From: Comamonas granuli NBRC 101663
GTDB taxonomy: Bacteria; Pseudomonadota; Gammaproteobacteria; Burkholderiales; Burkholderiaceae_C
Assembly: GCF_000739995.1 (NCBI RefSeq)
Contig: NZ_BBJX01000013.1
Coordinates: 87,572-151,571 of the forward strand
DNA length: 64,000 bases
Direction of reading: 5' to 3'
This document shows, piece by piece, positions 25,169 through 34,216 of this stretch. The notes below the pieces were generated by a model. That model saw only the letters and a list, made by a program, of their open reading frames with translations, did not search any database and had not been told where the DNA came from. Within the stretch, counting starts at the first letter, position 1. The number at the start of each line of letters is the position of its first letter. Made by a program: the position numbers and the translations under genes.

Positions 25169-25807
25169 TTAGAAACCCAGGCTGGCGAGCAGGTCATCCA
25201 CCTGCGACTGGTCGGTCACCACGTCCGGGGTGTTCTCGGGGTCCACCACCGGGCCGGACAGGTGTTCCGATTTGCGCTCTGCAGCAGCCTGTATGGCGGC
25301 GTGTGCCGGTGCGGTTTCGATCACGAGCTGCACCAATTGCTGCTCGATGGTGCCTGCCAGTGCCACCACCCGGGCGATCACCTGCCCCGTGAGGTCGTGG
25401 AAGTCCTGGGCCATCATGATTTCGGTCAAGTGCTCGTCCGTCGTCTGGGTGGCCTGCTCCACGTCCCGCAGGAAGTTCATGATCCGGCCTGTGGCGACGG
25501 CGGCCACCGGGTTCTTGACCATGGCGGCAATCACCTCCCGCGCTTCCGCGGCCAGACTATCATTGTGCGTCTTGGCCTGGTCCACGCGGTTGAGCACTTT
25601 CTCTGCGGCATCGCCCGTGAGGCGCGCGATGTAGGACAGGCGGCTTTGGGCGTCGGGCAGCTCCCCGACGGTGGCTGTCAACTGGTCGGCGTAGCCCAGT
25701 TCCTTCAGGGCGTCGTGGAGCTGGCGCGTCAGCTGGCCAATCTTGGTGTGGATGTTGTCGCCGTCGCCCGCCGGGGGCGCGGCTTCCTGAATATGGCCGT
25801 TGTCCAT
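25169..25807 (-). CDS. cheZ: CheY-P phosphatase CheZ
   Basis: The 212-residue helical protein carries the catalytic signature MAQDFHDLTGQVI, with Asp138 and Gln142 (equivalent to Asp143 and Gln147 in E. coli). Its last residues QVDDLLASLGF are the CheY-binding tail of the family. It dephosphorylates CheY-P to terminate the tumble/reversal signal. It follows cheY by five bases. A second, smaller protein with the same D-x3-Q signature is encoded at 55443. Confidence 0.96.
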   Translation of the reverse strand: MDNGHIQEAAPPAGDGDNIHTKIGQLTRQLHDALKELGYADQLTATVGELPDAQSRLSYIARLTGDAAEKVLNRVDQAKTHNDSLAAEAREVIAAMVKNPVAAVATGRIMNFLRDVEQATQTTDEHLTEIMMAQDFHDLTGQVIARVVALAGTIEQQLVQLVIETAPAHAAIQAAAERKSEHLSGPVVDPENTPDVVTDQSQVDDLLASLGF

Positions 25808-25812
25808 GGCGC

Positions 25813-26199
25813 CTACAACCCCAGTTTCTTGATGATCAGGGTGACTTTCTCTTCCAGGGTGGCCTTGGTGAAGGGCTTGACGATGTAGCCCGCGGCACCC
25901 CCCTGGGCCGCTGCAACGATGTCTTCCTTGCGGGCCTCGGCCGTCACCATGAGGACGGGCAGGTGCTTGAGCTTGTCGTCACCCTTGATCTCGGCAAGCA
26001 GCTGAAAGCCGTTCATGTTCGGCATATTGATGTCGGTGACGACGAAATCGAACTTGCTGTTGCGCAGCTTGTTGAGTGCGGCCACGCCGTCCTCGGCTTC
26101 ATCGGCCTCGGTGAAGCCGCTTTCCTTGAGCAGGTTGCGCACGATGCGGCGCATCGTGGAGAAGTCGTCAACGATGAGGAAACGAAGGGGTGTGGTCAC
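25813..26199 (-). CDS. cheY: Chemotaxis response regulator CheY
   Basis: The 128-residue single receiver domain has the acidic pair D11/D12, the phospho-acceptor Asp56 in [13 protein letters not shown], Thr in [12 protein letters not shown] and the switch lysine in [14 protein letters not shown]. It is very close to the classical CheY that binds FliM. It sits between motB and cheZ, separate from the main che operon, which has its own receiver protein at 55955. Confidence 0.96.
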   Translation of the reverse strand: MTTPLRFLIVDDFSTMRRIVRNLLKESGFTEADEAEDGVAALNKLRNSKFDFVVTDINMPNMNGFQLLAEIKGDDKLKHLPVLMVTAEARKEDIVAAAQGGAAGYIVKPFTKATLEEKVTLIIKKLGL

Positions 26200-26265
26200 T
26201 TGGGACCCTTTCGGTCGGAAATATCTTCAAGAATTGTGGGGGAAGACCAGAGGCGTGACAAGTTG

Positions 26266-27204
26266 TTACCTCTGGACGTTTTCAGGGGGATTGTCGCTCT
26301 TTTCTTCGACCCATTGTGCCGCAGGAACCGTGGGTATGGTTTTCCCGAGCAGGCGCTCCTCGGCCTCGCGGGTCAGCACGGTGATGGTGATGCGCCGGTT
26401 GGTGGCTGCCCTAGGGTCTTCGGGCAGCAGCGGATCACTGGCTGCCAGCCCCACCACGCGCGCCAGCTTGTCGTCGGGCATGCCCGCGGCCACCAGTTCG
26501 CGGCGCGAGGCGTTGGCGCGGTCGGCGGACAGCTCCCAGTTGCTGTAACCGCGGTCGCTGTTGCCGTAGGGCATGGCGTCGGTGTGGCCGGCCAGGCTGA
26601 TGCGGTTTTCCACCTCGGTCAGCGCCGAGCCTATGCCCCGCAGAATGTCACGCATATAGGGTTTGACGAGCGCGCTGCCGCTGTCGAACATCGGACGGTT
26701 CTGCGAATCCATCACCTGGATCTGCAGGCCGTCGGGCGTGACGTCCATGCGAATTTGCGCCCGGTACTCGTTCAGCAGGGTGTTGGCGGTGATGACCGAG
26801 TCCACCCTGGCCTGGAGCGCCTTGATGCGCGCTTGGTCCTGGCGGGCCATTTCGGCGCGCATCTGTTCCGGCGTCATGCGGCGGTTCTTGTTCTCCACGG
26901 ATTCGGAGCGACGCACCTGGCCGTGCACTTTCGAGAGATCGTTGCCCCCCCCGGGAACCACGCTGGAGCTGTTGCCCGAGCCGTCGCCGCCCGCCATGGC
27001 GACCTTCAGCGGCGAATTGAAATAGTCGGCAATACCCTGCAGGTCGCCTTTGGCCGTGGAGCCGAGCAGCCACATGAGCAGGAAGAAGGCCATCATGGCC
27101 GTCACGAAGTCGGCATAGGCGATCTTCCAGGCTCCGCCATGGGCGGCATGCCCGCCCTTCTTGACCCGCTTGATGATGATGGGCTGGAGCTTTTTCTCTG
27201 CCAT
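26266..27204 (-). CDS. motB: Flagellar stator protein MotB
   Basis: The 312-residue protein has a basic N-terminus, one membrane helix with the proton-channel Asp32 (AYADFVTAMMAFFLLMWLLG) and a periplasmic linker. The C-terminal OmpA-like peptidoglycan-binding domain contains SLAGHTDAMPYGNSDRGYSN and WELSADRANASRRELV. The aspartate in a Y-A-D-F-V-T context is typical of proton-driven stators. It follows motA by 24 bases. Confidence 0.97.
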   Translation of the reverse strand: MAEKKLQPIIIKRVKKGGHAAHGGAWKIAYADFVTAMMAFFLLMWLLGSTAKGDLQGIADYFNSPLKVAMAGGDGSGNSSSVVPGGGNDLSKVHGQVRRSESVENKNRRMTPEQMRAEMARQDQARIKALQARVDSVITANTLLNEYRAQIRMDVTPDGLQIQVMDSQNRPMFDSGSALVKPYMRDILRGIGSALTEVENRISLAGHTDAMPYGNSDRGYSNWELSADRANASRRELVAAGMPDDKLARVVGLAASDPLLPEDPRAATNRRITITVLTREAEERLLGKTIPTVPAAQWVEEKSDNPPENVQR

Positions 27205-27228
27205 GGCTTGCAGTGCGCGGCGTGGCGC

Positions 27229-28089
27229 TTATTTCTTGCCCTTGACGTGGCCTTCCAGTTCAATGAACGTTGGCCTGTCGCCTGAGAACAACACCTTGCG
27301 ACCAAACTCGATGGCCGTGGCCGGGTTGTAGCCCTGCATGCTCGCCAGCAGCGTGGACTTGATGCACGCAAACTCCTTGGCAGCATCCTCGGCCCTTTGC
27401 TCCAGCAGGCCGGCAATGGGTTCGACCAGGCCATAGGCCAGCAAAATGCCCAGGAAGGTGCCCACCAGCGCCGAGGCGATCATGCCCCCCAGCACGGCGG
27501 GCGGCTGGCCCACGGAGCCCATGGTGTTGACCACGCCCAGCACAGCCGCCACGATGCCGAAGGCCGGCAGGGCGCCCGCCAGGCGAGTGAGCGCGGCGAC
27601 CGGCGCGTGGGCTTCCTGGTGGTGGGTGTCGATCTCGCTGTCCATGAGCGCCTCGATCTCATGGGCATTGAGATTGCCCGACACCATCATGCGCAGGTAG
27701 TCGGTGGTGAATTCGACCACATGGTGGTCTGACCCCACGGTGGGGTATTTTTTGAAGATTTCCGACTCCTGCGGCGTTTCCACATCTTTTTCGATGGCCA
27801 TCAGGCCTTCCTTGCGCGCTTTTTGCAGGATGTCGTAGAGCAGCGCCAGCAGCTCCAGGTAGCGTGCCTTGGTGTATTTGTTGCCCTTGAGCGCAGCGGG
27901 CACGGCCGCGGCGGTCGCCTTCAATACCTTGGGCTGGTTGTTCACGATGAAGGCCCCTGCTGCCGCGCCTCCGATGGTGATCATTTCAAAGGGCAGGGCA
28001 TCCAGCAGCACCTTGACGTTGCCGCCGTGGGCGACAAACACGCCGAAGACGCATCCGAAGGTGAGGGCATAGCCGATGATGACGAGCAT
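27229..28089 (-). CDS. motA: Flagellar stator protein MotA
   Basis: The 286-residue inner-membrane protein has four helices (residues about 1-20, 34-50, 170-190, 200-222), the cytoplasmic loop with charged residues contacting FliG, and the family motif ALVGTFLGILLAYGLVEPIA. Length is as in E. coli. It is the first gene of the minus-strand unit. In many betaproteobacteria flhDC sits just upstream; here the upstream neighbour is the divergent glycosyltransferase. Confidence 0.97.
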   Translation of the reverse strand: MLVIIGYALTFGCVFGVFVAHGGNVKVLLDALPFEMITIGGAAAGAFIVNNQPKVLKATAAAVPAALKGNKYTKARYLELLALLYDILQKARKEGLMAIEKDVETPQESEIFKKYPTVGSDHHVVEFTTDYLRMMVSGNLNAHEIEALMDSEIDTHHQEAHAPVAALTRLAGALPAFGIVAAVLGVVNTMGSVGQPPAVLGGMIASALVGTFLGILLAYGLVEPIAGLLEQRAEDAAKEFACIKSTLLASMQGYNPATAIEFGRKVLFSGDRPTFIELEGHVKGKK

Positions 28090-28194
28090 GGTGAAAGATT
28101 CTGACAGAGGGGGCGGACCCCGCCCAAGGGGAAAAACAATGGATATACCGGGTATCTGTCGCGAATGGCCGAGGCAATGATGGGAATGTATCGG

Positions 28195-28209
28195 ATTGCA
28201 TCATGCAAT
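28195..28209. promoter_or_regulatory. Palindrome in the motA/glycosyltransferase divergent region
   Basis: ATTGCAT-C-ATGCAAT is a perfect 7-bp inverted repeat around one base, about midway in the 250-bp gap between motA (start 28089) and the divergent glycosyltransferase (28340). Further palindromic pieces, GGGCGG/CCGCCC (28110-28125) and ATACC/GGTAT (28145-28156), lie nearer motA. No convincing sigma-28 or sigma-70 promoter was found, so the binding protein is unknown. Confidence 0.35.
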
Positions 28210-28339
28210 GCGCGGTTTCCCTGCTTCCCTCCGATATGGTGGGCGATTGCTGGGCATATCGGGTGTTTCGCGGGAGGTACGGCGGTTATTCTTCGCGTCA
28301 GGTGCCGCTTCGTGCCCGTGACCCCCAAAGGCCATTTCC

Positions 28340-31288
28340 ATGCTTGAGGACAGCGATACTTCCGCTCCATCGACATCCGCTACGCTCAGCGGCCTGCTTG
28401 CCGAGGCCATGCAGTGCCATGCGCAGTGGCGTTTTGACGAAGCCAGGCAACTGTACGAGGCCATCCTGCGCGAACAGCCAGAGCACCCGGACGCCAACCA
28501 CAACCTGGGCGTCTTGCTGGCGGTGCAGTTGCTGCGGCCTGCGGCGTCTTTGCCGTATTTCGAGGCGGCACTCAATGCCGATCCCCGGCGCGCGCAGTAC
28601 TGGTTCAGCTATCTCGACGCGCTGATCAAGGCGGAGTCCTTTGACATGGCGGAGCAGGTGCTGCCGCTGGCGCAGGCCCAGGGGCTCGACGAAGCCAAGT
28701 GCCGGCAATTGGAGCAGGATCTGGCTTTGGCGCGCGCTGGGGGGGCTGTGGTGGCTGCCATGCCGCCCGCAGGCAGTACGGACGGGCAACTGCGCCAGGC
28801 GCCCCCGCGGGGAGCGACGGGGCCGCGCGTGCAGGCCGACCCGGCCACCCGCGAGCTGCAGGCGGCGATTGCCTTGTTCAACCAAAAGGCCTATGCCAAA
28901 GCACTGGCATCGACCAAGCGCCTGGCCCAGCGGTATCCCTCCTCTGGCGCGACCTGGAAGCTCCTGGGCGCCATCCAGCAGCAGCTGGGCCATGCACAGG
29001 AGGCCCTGCAGGCCAAGCGCAAGGCGGCGCACATGCTGCCGCTCGACCCCGAGGCGCACTGCAACCTCGCCAATACCCTGGTCAGCGAGGGATTGATGGA
29101 AGAGGCGCTGGCGTCTTTCGGCCGCGCCCTGGAGCTGGATGACGGCTATGCGCTGGCGCATTTCAACCAGGCCAATGCCCTGATGGAAATGGGTCGGATG
29201 GAGGATGCCGAGGCCGGGTACCGGCGCGCTGCCGCGCTGGCGCCGCACTGGGCCGATGTGCACAGCAACCTGGGCTTTCTGCTCAGGAAGCAGGGCCGCC
29301 TCGAGGAGGCCGCGCAGAGCTACCGCCAGGCCCTGTCCATCGCGCCGGGCGATCCGGTCAACCTGCAGAACCTGGGGCTGGTCTACAGCGCCCAGGGTCA
29401 AGTGGAAGAGGCCTTGCAGTGCTTCAAAGCGGCCGTGGCGGCGTCGCCGGCCTCGGCCGACCTGCAAGGAGCCTACGGTGAAACCCTGCATGCCATGGGC
29501 CGGCTGTCGGCCGCGGAAACTGCCTTTCGCCGTGCCCTGCAACTGCAGCCGGACCATCCGACGGCGCTGCGCCGCCTGGGCCACCTGCTGCAGCACCAGG
29601 GGCGCCTGAAGGAGGCCGAGACCTGCCTGCGCCGCTGCCTGGCGATGCAGCCGGATGACGTGGTGATCTTGTTTGAGATCGGCTCCAACCTGGCGGCCCA
29701 AAAGCGCTGGGACGAGGCCCTGACCGTCTTCCGCGATGCGATTGCGCGCAAACCCGATTTCGCCGAGGCCCACATCAACCTCAGCCAGGCCCTGTATGAA
29801 AAGGGCGACTACGAGCGCGCTGCAGAGGAGGTCAAGGCCAGCCTGCAGGTGCTGCCCGAGGTGGCCTCGTTGCACAGCAATCTGGGCGTGATCCACACCA
29901 TGCAAGGCAAGGTGGATGAGGCGCTGGGTGATTTCCAGCGCGCGCTGGAGCTGAAACCTGATTTTGATTTCGCGCGCAGTTGCATGCTGTACGCCCTGAG
30001 CCACAGTACCGATGTGGACCAGGAGGAGCTGACGCGCGAGCACCTGCTGTTTGGCGACCGCATCGCGCAGCGGGTGGGGCGCTTCGTGCGCACCAGCCAC
30101 GCCAACGACCGTGACCCCGAGCGGACCCTGCGCATCGGCTTTGTCTCGGCCGACTTCCGCCAGCACGCCGTGGCCAAGTTCTTCATTCCGTTCATCGAGG
30201 CCTTTGCCAAGCGCTCGGATCTCATTTGCTACGCCTATTACAACCACGCGGCACGCGATATCGACACGGAAGCCATCGAACGCCACTTCGCTGTCTGGCG
30301 CCCCGTGATCGGCTTGTCGGACGAGCGGCTGGCGGCGCAGATTGAGGAAGATGCGATCGACATCCTGATCGACCTGAGCGGGCATACAGCGGGCAACCGG
30401 CTGGCCATGTTCGGGCGCAAGCCTGCACCTGTGCAGGTGACCTGGGGCGGCTACCCGGGCACCACCGGGGTGCGCGCCATCGACTATCGCCTGGTGGAGC
30501 ATGGCTATATGGCACCCGAGGTCTTCCAGCGCCAATTCGTCGAGAAAATGGTCGAACTGCCCGCGGTCTCGGCCTTCCACGGGCTGGAGTCCATGCCCGA
30601 TGTGAACGATGCTCCCGTGCTGGCCAACGGCTTTCTCACGTTTGGCTCGTTCAACCGGCTCAGCAAGGTCAATCGCGAGGTCATTGCCGCCTGGTGCCGT
30701 GTATTGCGGGCGCTGCCCACGTCGCGCCTGCTCATGGCCGGCATGCCCGGCGTCGGTACCCCTGCCCAGATACTGGAATGGTTCGAGCAGGAAGGCATTG
30801 CGGCCGACAGGCTGCTCTTTCGCCCGCGCACCGATTTCTACAACTACCTCCACCTGCACCGGGAGGTGGACCTCTGTCTCGACACCTTCCCCTACACGGG
30901 CGGGACCACCACCAACCATGCCCTGTGGATGGGCGTGCCCACGCTGACGGTGGCTGGTGACACCTATCCCAGCCGCCAATCGGCCATGTTCCTGCGTCGG
31001 GTCGGGTTGGAGCGCGGGTTTGTGCTCGACAGCGTGGACGACATGGTCGAGCAAAGCCTGTACTGGGCACGGCATGCCGAGCGGCTGCAGCAAGTGCGCA
31101 GCCGCCTGCGCGGACACCTGTTGCATATTCACAGCGCGCAGCTAGATGTTGTGGCAGCCGGCCTGGCCCAGGCGCTGCGCGTGATGTGGCGGCGCTGGTG
31201 TACGGACGCGGCCGTACAAAACCTGCGCGTGGAGTACGAGGACATCGGTATCCAGCGATTGCCCGCATTGATGGAGGAGGACGCATGA
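28340..31288 (+). CDS. TPR protein with OGT/SPINDLY-type glycosyltransferase domain
   Basis: The 982-residue protein has a short TPR segment (1-125), a Pro/Ala linker, then about eleven TPR units (165-560, for example AHINLSQALYEKGDYERAAE). A C-terminal Glyco_transf_41 domain follows: IGFVSADFRQHAVAKFFIPF near 597, GHTAGNRLAMF, WGGYPGTTGVRAIDYRL near 705, TFGSFNRLSKVN near 767 and DTFPYTGGTTTNHALW near 848. This is the architecture of O-GlcNAc transferase and of bacterial cytoplasmic protein glycosyltransferases. The position next to motA and two flagellin genes suggests flagellin is the acceptor. The next gene starts within its stop codon. Confidence 0.88.
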   Translation: MLEDSDTSAPSTSATLSGLLAEAMQCHAQWRFDEARQLYEAILREQPEHPDANHNLGVLLAVQLLRPAASLPYFEAALNADPRRAQYWFSYLDALIKAESFDMAEQVLPLAQAQGLDEAKCRQLEQDLALARAGGAVVAAMPPAGSTDGQLRQAPPRGATGPRVQADPATRELQAAIALFNQKAYAKALASTKRLAQRYPSSGATWKLLGAIQQQLGHAQEALQAKRKAAHMLPLDPEAHCNLANTLVSEGLMEEALASFGRALELDDGYALAHFNQANALMEMGRMEDAEAGYRRAAALAPHWADVHSNLGFLLRKQGRLEEAAQSYRQALSIAPGDPVNLQNLGLVYSAQGQVEEALQCFKAAVAASPASADLQGAYGETLHAMGRLSAAETAFRRALQLQPDHPTALRRLGHLLQHQGRLKEAETCLRRCLAMQPDDVVILFEIGSNLAAQKRWDEALTVFRDAIARKPDFAEAHINLSQALYEKGDYERAAEEVKASLQVLPEVASLHSNLGVIHTMQGKVDEALGDFQRALELKPDFDFARSCMLYALSHSTDVDQEELTREHLLFGDRIAQRVGRFVRTSHANDRDPERTLRIGFVSADFRQHAVAKFFIPFIEAFAKRSDLICYAYYNHAARDIDTEAIERHFAVWRPVIGLSDERLAAQIEEDAIDILIDLSGHTAGNRLAMFGRKPAPVQVTWGGYPGTTGVRAIDYRLVEHGYMAPEVFQRQFVEKMVELPAVSAFHGLESMPDVNDAPVLANGFLTFGSFNRLSKVNREVIAAWCRVLRALPTSRLLMAGMPGVGTPAQILEWFEQEGIAADRLLFRPRTDFYNYLHLHREVDLCLDTFPYTGGTTTNHALWMGVPTLTVAGDTYPSRQSAMFLRRVGLERGFVLDSVDDMVEQSLYWARHAERLQQVRSRLRGHLLHIHSAQLDVVAAGLAQALRVMWRRWCTDAAVQNLRVEYEDIGIQRLPALMEEDA

Positions 31289-32415
31289 GCAACGGCAGCC
31301 CCGAGACCGCACCCATGGTGTACGTCACCCAACCCAGCCTGCCGCCGCTGGACGAGTTCCTGCCCTACCTGGAGCAGATCTGGCGCAGCCGCAAGTTGGC
31401 GAACAATGGTCCGTTCCACCAGCAGCTCGAGCACGCCCTGTGCGAGTACCTGGGGGTTCCCCACATCTCGCTGTTCACCAACGGGACGATCGCCCTGGTC
31501 ACGGCATTGCAGGCCCTGCGCATCACGGGGGAGGTCATCACCACGCCCTATTCCTTCGTCGCCACGGCGCACTCGCTGCTATGGAACGGCATCAAGCCGG
31601 TATTTGTCGATATCCACCCGGATACGCTCAATCTCGACCCGGCCAAGATCGAGGCGGCCATCACGCCGCAGACCACGGCCATCATGCCGGTGCACTGCTA
31701 TGGGCACCCGTGCGACGTGGATCGCATCGAAGCCATTGCCGACAACTATGGGCTCAAGGTGATCTATGACGCCGCCCATGCCTTTGGCGTGCAGTGGCAG
31801 GGGCACAGTGTGCTGGCGCACGGCGACCTGTCCGTGTTGAGCTTTCATGCGACCAAGGTGTTCAATACCTTCGAGGGCGGCGCCATCATCTCGCCCGATG
31901 CAAAGACCAAGCGGCGCATCGATCACCTCAAGAACTTCGGCTTCGTGGACGAGGTGACCGTGGTGGCGCCGGGCATCAACGGCAAGATGAGCGAGTTCAA
32001 TGCGGCCTTGGGGCTGGTGCAATTGCGCCACATCGACGCAGCGCTGAAAAAGCGCAAGGCCATCGACGCGCGGTACCGCGCCGGGCTGGCACAGGTCAAG
32101 GGCGTGCGTTGCCTGGGCGACGCCGGGGAGACGCAGGCCAACCATGCGTATTTCCCCATCCTGATCGAGCCGGCATACCCGCTGGCCCGCGATCACCTGT
32201 ACCAGATGCTCAAGGAGCGCGGGATTTATGCCCGCCGCTACTTCCATCCGCTGATCAGCGAATTTCCCATGTACAAGGCGCTGCCCTCAGCCAGTGCCGA
32301 GAACCTGCCGGTGGCGCGCCAGGCGGCGAGCCAGGTGCTGTGTCTGCCGATCTACCCGGAGCTGGACATGGAGATCGTCGACAAGGTGATCGGCTTGATC
32401 TCCAGGCCTTGGTAG
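31285..32415 (+). CDS. DegT/DnrJ/EryC1/StrS sugar aminotransferase (VioA-like)
   Basis: The 376-residue PLP enzyme overlaps the glycosyltransferase by ATGA. Features are NNGPFHQQLEHALCEYLGV, TNGTIALVTALQAL, the PLP-contacting Asp162 in IYDAAHAFGV, and Lys191 in SFHATKVFNTFEGG. The family converts nucleotide-linked 3- or 4-ketosugars to aminosugars. The short N-terminus and sequence resemble the enzymes making 4-amino-4,6-dideoxyglucose (viosamine), a known flagellin sugar in Pseudomonas syringae; this is a resemblance, not proof. It probably makes the sugar donor for the upstream transferase. The dTDP-sugar precursor genes are not in the window. Confidence 0.85.
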   Translation: MSNGSPETAPMVYVTQPSLPPLDEFLPYLEQIWRSRKLANNGPFHQQLEHALCEYLGVPHISLFTNGTIALVTALQALRITGEVITTPYSFVATAHSLLWNGIKPVFVDIHPDTLNLDPAKIEAAITPQTTAIMPVHCYGHPCDVDRIEAIADNYGLKVIYDAAHAFGVQWQGHSVLAHGDLSVLSFHATKVFNTFEGGAIISPDAKTKRRIDHLKNFGFVDEVTVVAPGINGKMSEFNAALGLVQLRHIDAALKKRKAIDARYRAGLAQVKGVRCLGDAGETQANHAYFPILIEPAYPLARDHLYQMLKERGIYARRYFHPLISEFPMYKALPSASAENLPVARQAASQVLCLPIYPELDMEIVDKVIGLISRPW

Positions 32416-32426
32416 GATTGCTCCTG

Positions 32427-32475
32427 AAAATATAGCCCCTAGCGCTTGCTGGATAAGCGCTGGAGCCATATTTTG
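32427..32475. repeat. Comamonadaceae-type short repeat, copy 3 (convergent gap)
   Basis: AAAATATAGCCCCTAGCGCTT-GCTGGAT-AAGCGC(T)GGAGCCATATTTT is a hairpin with AT-rich flanks occupying nearly all of the 61-bp gap between two convergent genes. With an A-run on one side and a T-run on the other, it would serve as a terminator in both directions. Confidence 0.8.
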
Positions 32476-32476
32476 T

Positions 32477-33751
32477 TCAAATTTTGTGCAGCGCCTGGAG
32501 GACCTTGTCGTACACCCGCTGGGCATTGCCGTGGTCGCGGTGTGCAAAAAACAGCTTTTGCGCCGTGGCTTGGCGGTCATCCACGCTCTGGCTCCTGCTG
32601 CCCAGCAGGGCGTCCACTTCCCGCAGCACCGTGTCGAAATCACGGCACACCGGACCGGGAAAGGCCAGATCCATGTCGTAGAGCAGGCCATCCTGCTCGG
32701 TCTGGTAGTTTTCCAGGTCGTAGGCGAAGCACACGGCGGGCTTGCCCAGGTACAGCGTCTCGATGTAGACGCTGGAGTAGTCCGTGACCAGCACATCGCA
32801 TTCGCGGGCCACGGCCGAGAATTCGGGAACCGCGGCCTGTGACAGGTCAATGATGTCTTCGCCGTCGATGTACTGGTCCAGGTTGAAATACGCGCTGCTG
32901 TTCTTGAAATAGTGCGGGCGGTAGCCTAGGACGGCGCCGTGCCGGTGCAAGATATCTTTCAGGGCCTGGATCTCCTCCGGCGAGAACTGGTAATAGCGGG
33001 CCTGGGCGCTCACGTCCGTCTGACGGTAGGTGGGGGCGTAGACCACGAGCTTGCGGCCGCGCTTGAGTGCACGGATGCGCGCCAGGGACTCGCGGATATA
33101 GCGTGGCAGCCGCTCGGCCGCACAACTCAGGAAGTCGTTGCGCGGCAGGCCGGTGCGCCATACCTGCTGGTAGTTCAGCGGGTAGAACATGGCGGCCATG
33201 GCATAGCTGTCGATGTCGGACGAGGCGATCAAGCCCGCATAGCCCAGGCGTTCCTGGCGGCGGTAAGGCACGCGGTCGGTGTGCTGGCGCGTGCCCTCGT
33301 TGGCGGCGTAGAGCAGGCGCTTGAGTGGAATGCCGTGCCACAGGTTGACCACCACGCGCCGGCGCATCGAGAGCTTCAGGATGCTGAAAGCCTTGGACCC
33401 CCAGCGCAGCGAAAAATCCATGGACACCGAGTGGGTCAGGAAAACCACCTTGCAGCGCGCCAGCAGGCGCAGGCTGCGCAGCGTTCCGTGCTCCACGATC
33501 TCGTAGTTCACCGCATCTTCGATCTGGAAGTCTTCACGTTGCCCGCGGTAGAAGATGATCTTGTGGATGGCGGGATCGGCCTTGACGTGCTCGAACATCG
33601 CCCGCTGGTTCTCGACGAAGCGGCCCGAGTGCAGGTGGTGCGTCGCAAACGCCCAATGGTCTGCCTGCTTTGGGGTCAGGGCATCGTAAAGCCTCCAGAG
33701 AGGGTGCAGGCAGCGGAAGACACTTTGGCGCATGGAGGGCCGCTCATTCAA
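32477..33751 (-). CDS. CDP-glycerol glycerophosphotransferase-family protein (TagB/TagF-like)
   Basis: The 424-residue protein carries the family signatures VNLWHGIPLKRL, VVYAPTYRQTDV, YRPHYFKNSS and VLVTDYSSVYIETLYLGKPA. Family members transfer polyol phosphate (typically glycerol-3-phosphate from CDP-glycerol) onto membrane-linked or sugar acceptors; in Gram-positives they build wall teichoic acid. No membrane helix is visible. An alternative start at 33733 exists; 33751 overlaps the TagD-like gene by eight bases. Together with that gene it makes a complete CDP-polyol activation and transfer pair, unusual in a flagellar locus. Confidence 0.85.
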   Translation of the reverse strand: MNERPSMRQSVFRCLHPLWRLYDALTPKQADHWAFATHHLHSGRFVENQRAMFEHVKADPAIHKIIFYRGQREDFQIEDAVNYEIVEHGTLRSLRLLARCKVVFLTHSVSMDFSLRWGSKAFSILKLSMRRRVVVNLWHGIPLKRLLYAANEGTRQHTDRVPYRRQERLGYAGLIASSDIDSYAMAAMFYPLNYQQVWRTGLPRNDFLSCAAERLPRYIRESLARIRALKRGRKLVVYAPTYRQTDVSAQARYYQFSPEEIQALKDILHRHGAVLGYRPHYFKNSSAYFNLDQYIDGEDIIDLSQAAVPEFSAVARECDVLVTDYSSVYIETLYLGKPAVCFAYDLENYQTEQDGLLYDMDLAFPGPVCRDFDTVLREVDALLGSRSQSVDDRQATAQKLFFAHRDHGNAQRVYDKVLQALHKI

Positions 33752-34208
33752 AGCGATCGACGATGGATGCGATGAGATCCAGCGCCTGCTTGAGCTCTTG
33801 CACGTGGCTGCGGTCGAGCACCTGCAGGGTCTTTTTGATCTGGGTACTGGAGACGCCTTCGGTGCGGGGCAAGTAAACCACTTCGCAGTGCGCCTTGAGC
33901 TCGTCGAAACGACCTTCCCAGTCGCTACCCATGCCGAAGATGCTGACGCCGTGGCCGCGTATGTCGTCCACCTTTTGCTCCCAGTTGTCTTCCGGGATGG
34001 CCATGTCCACGCACTTGAGGTTGCGCACGATCTCGATGCGGTCGTCGAATCCGATGATGGTCTTTTTCCCTTTCAGCGCATTGAACTCATCCGTGGAGAC
34101 GCCGACGATGAGCCTGTCTCCCAGTGCGCGCAGGCGCCGCAGCAGGTTCAGGTGGCCAATATGAAACAGATCAAATGTTCCATAGGTCAGTACAACTTTG
34201 GAAGCCAT
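33744..34208 (-). CDS. TagD-like glycerol-3-phosphate cytidylyltransferase
   Basis: The 154-residue nucleotidyltransferase has the HxGH motif (HIGH, residues 16-19, in YGTFDLFHIGHLNLL) and the C-terminal R-T-E-G-x-S-S-T motif (residues 115-122), both diagnostic of the TagD/GCT family. It would form CDP-glycerol (or another CDP-polyol) from CTP. At 154 residues it is slightly longer than TagD (about 130). It lies eight bases after the methyltransferase gene and overlaps the phosphotransferase gene. Confidence 0.88.
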   Translation of the reverse strand: MASKVVLTYGTFDLFHIGHLNLLRRLRALGDRLIVGVSTDEFNALKGKKTIIGFDDRIEIVRNLKCVDMAIPEDNWEQKVDDIRGHGVSIFGMGSDWEGRFDELKAHCEVVYLPRTEGVSSTQIKKTLQVLDRSHVQELKQALDLIASIVDRFE

Positions 34209-34216
34209 GGCGTTGC

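Noticed and set aside
28298..31132. 944-residue open frame antisense to the TPR-glycosyltransferase
   Set aside because: Composition is the H/Q/R-rich shadow typical of high-G+C genes; the plus strand carries clear TPR and OGT motifs.
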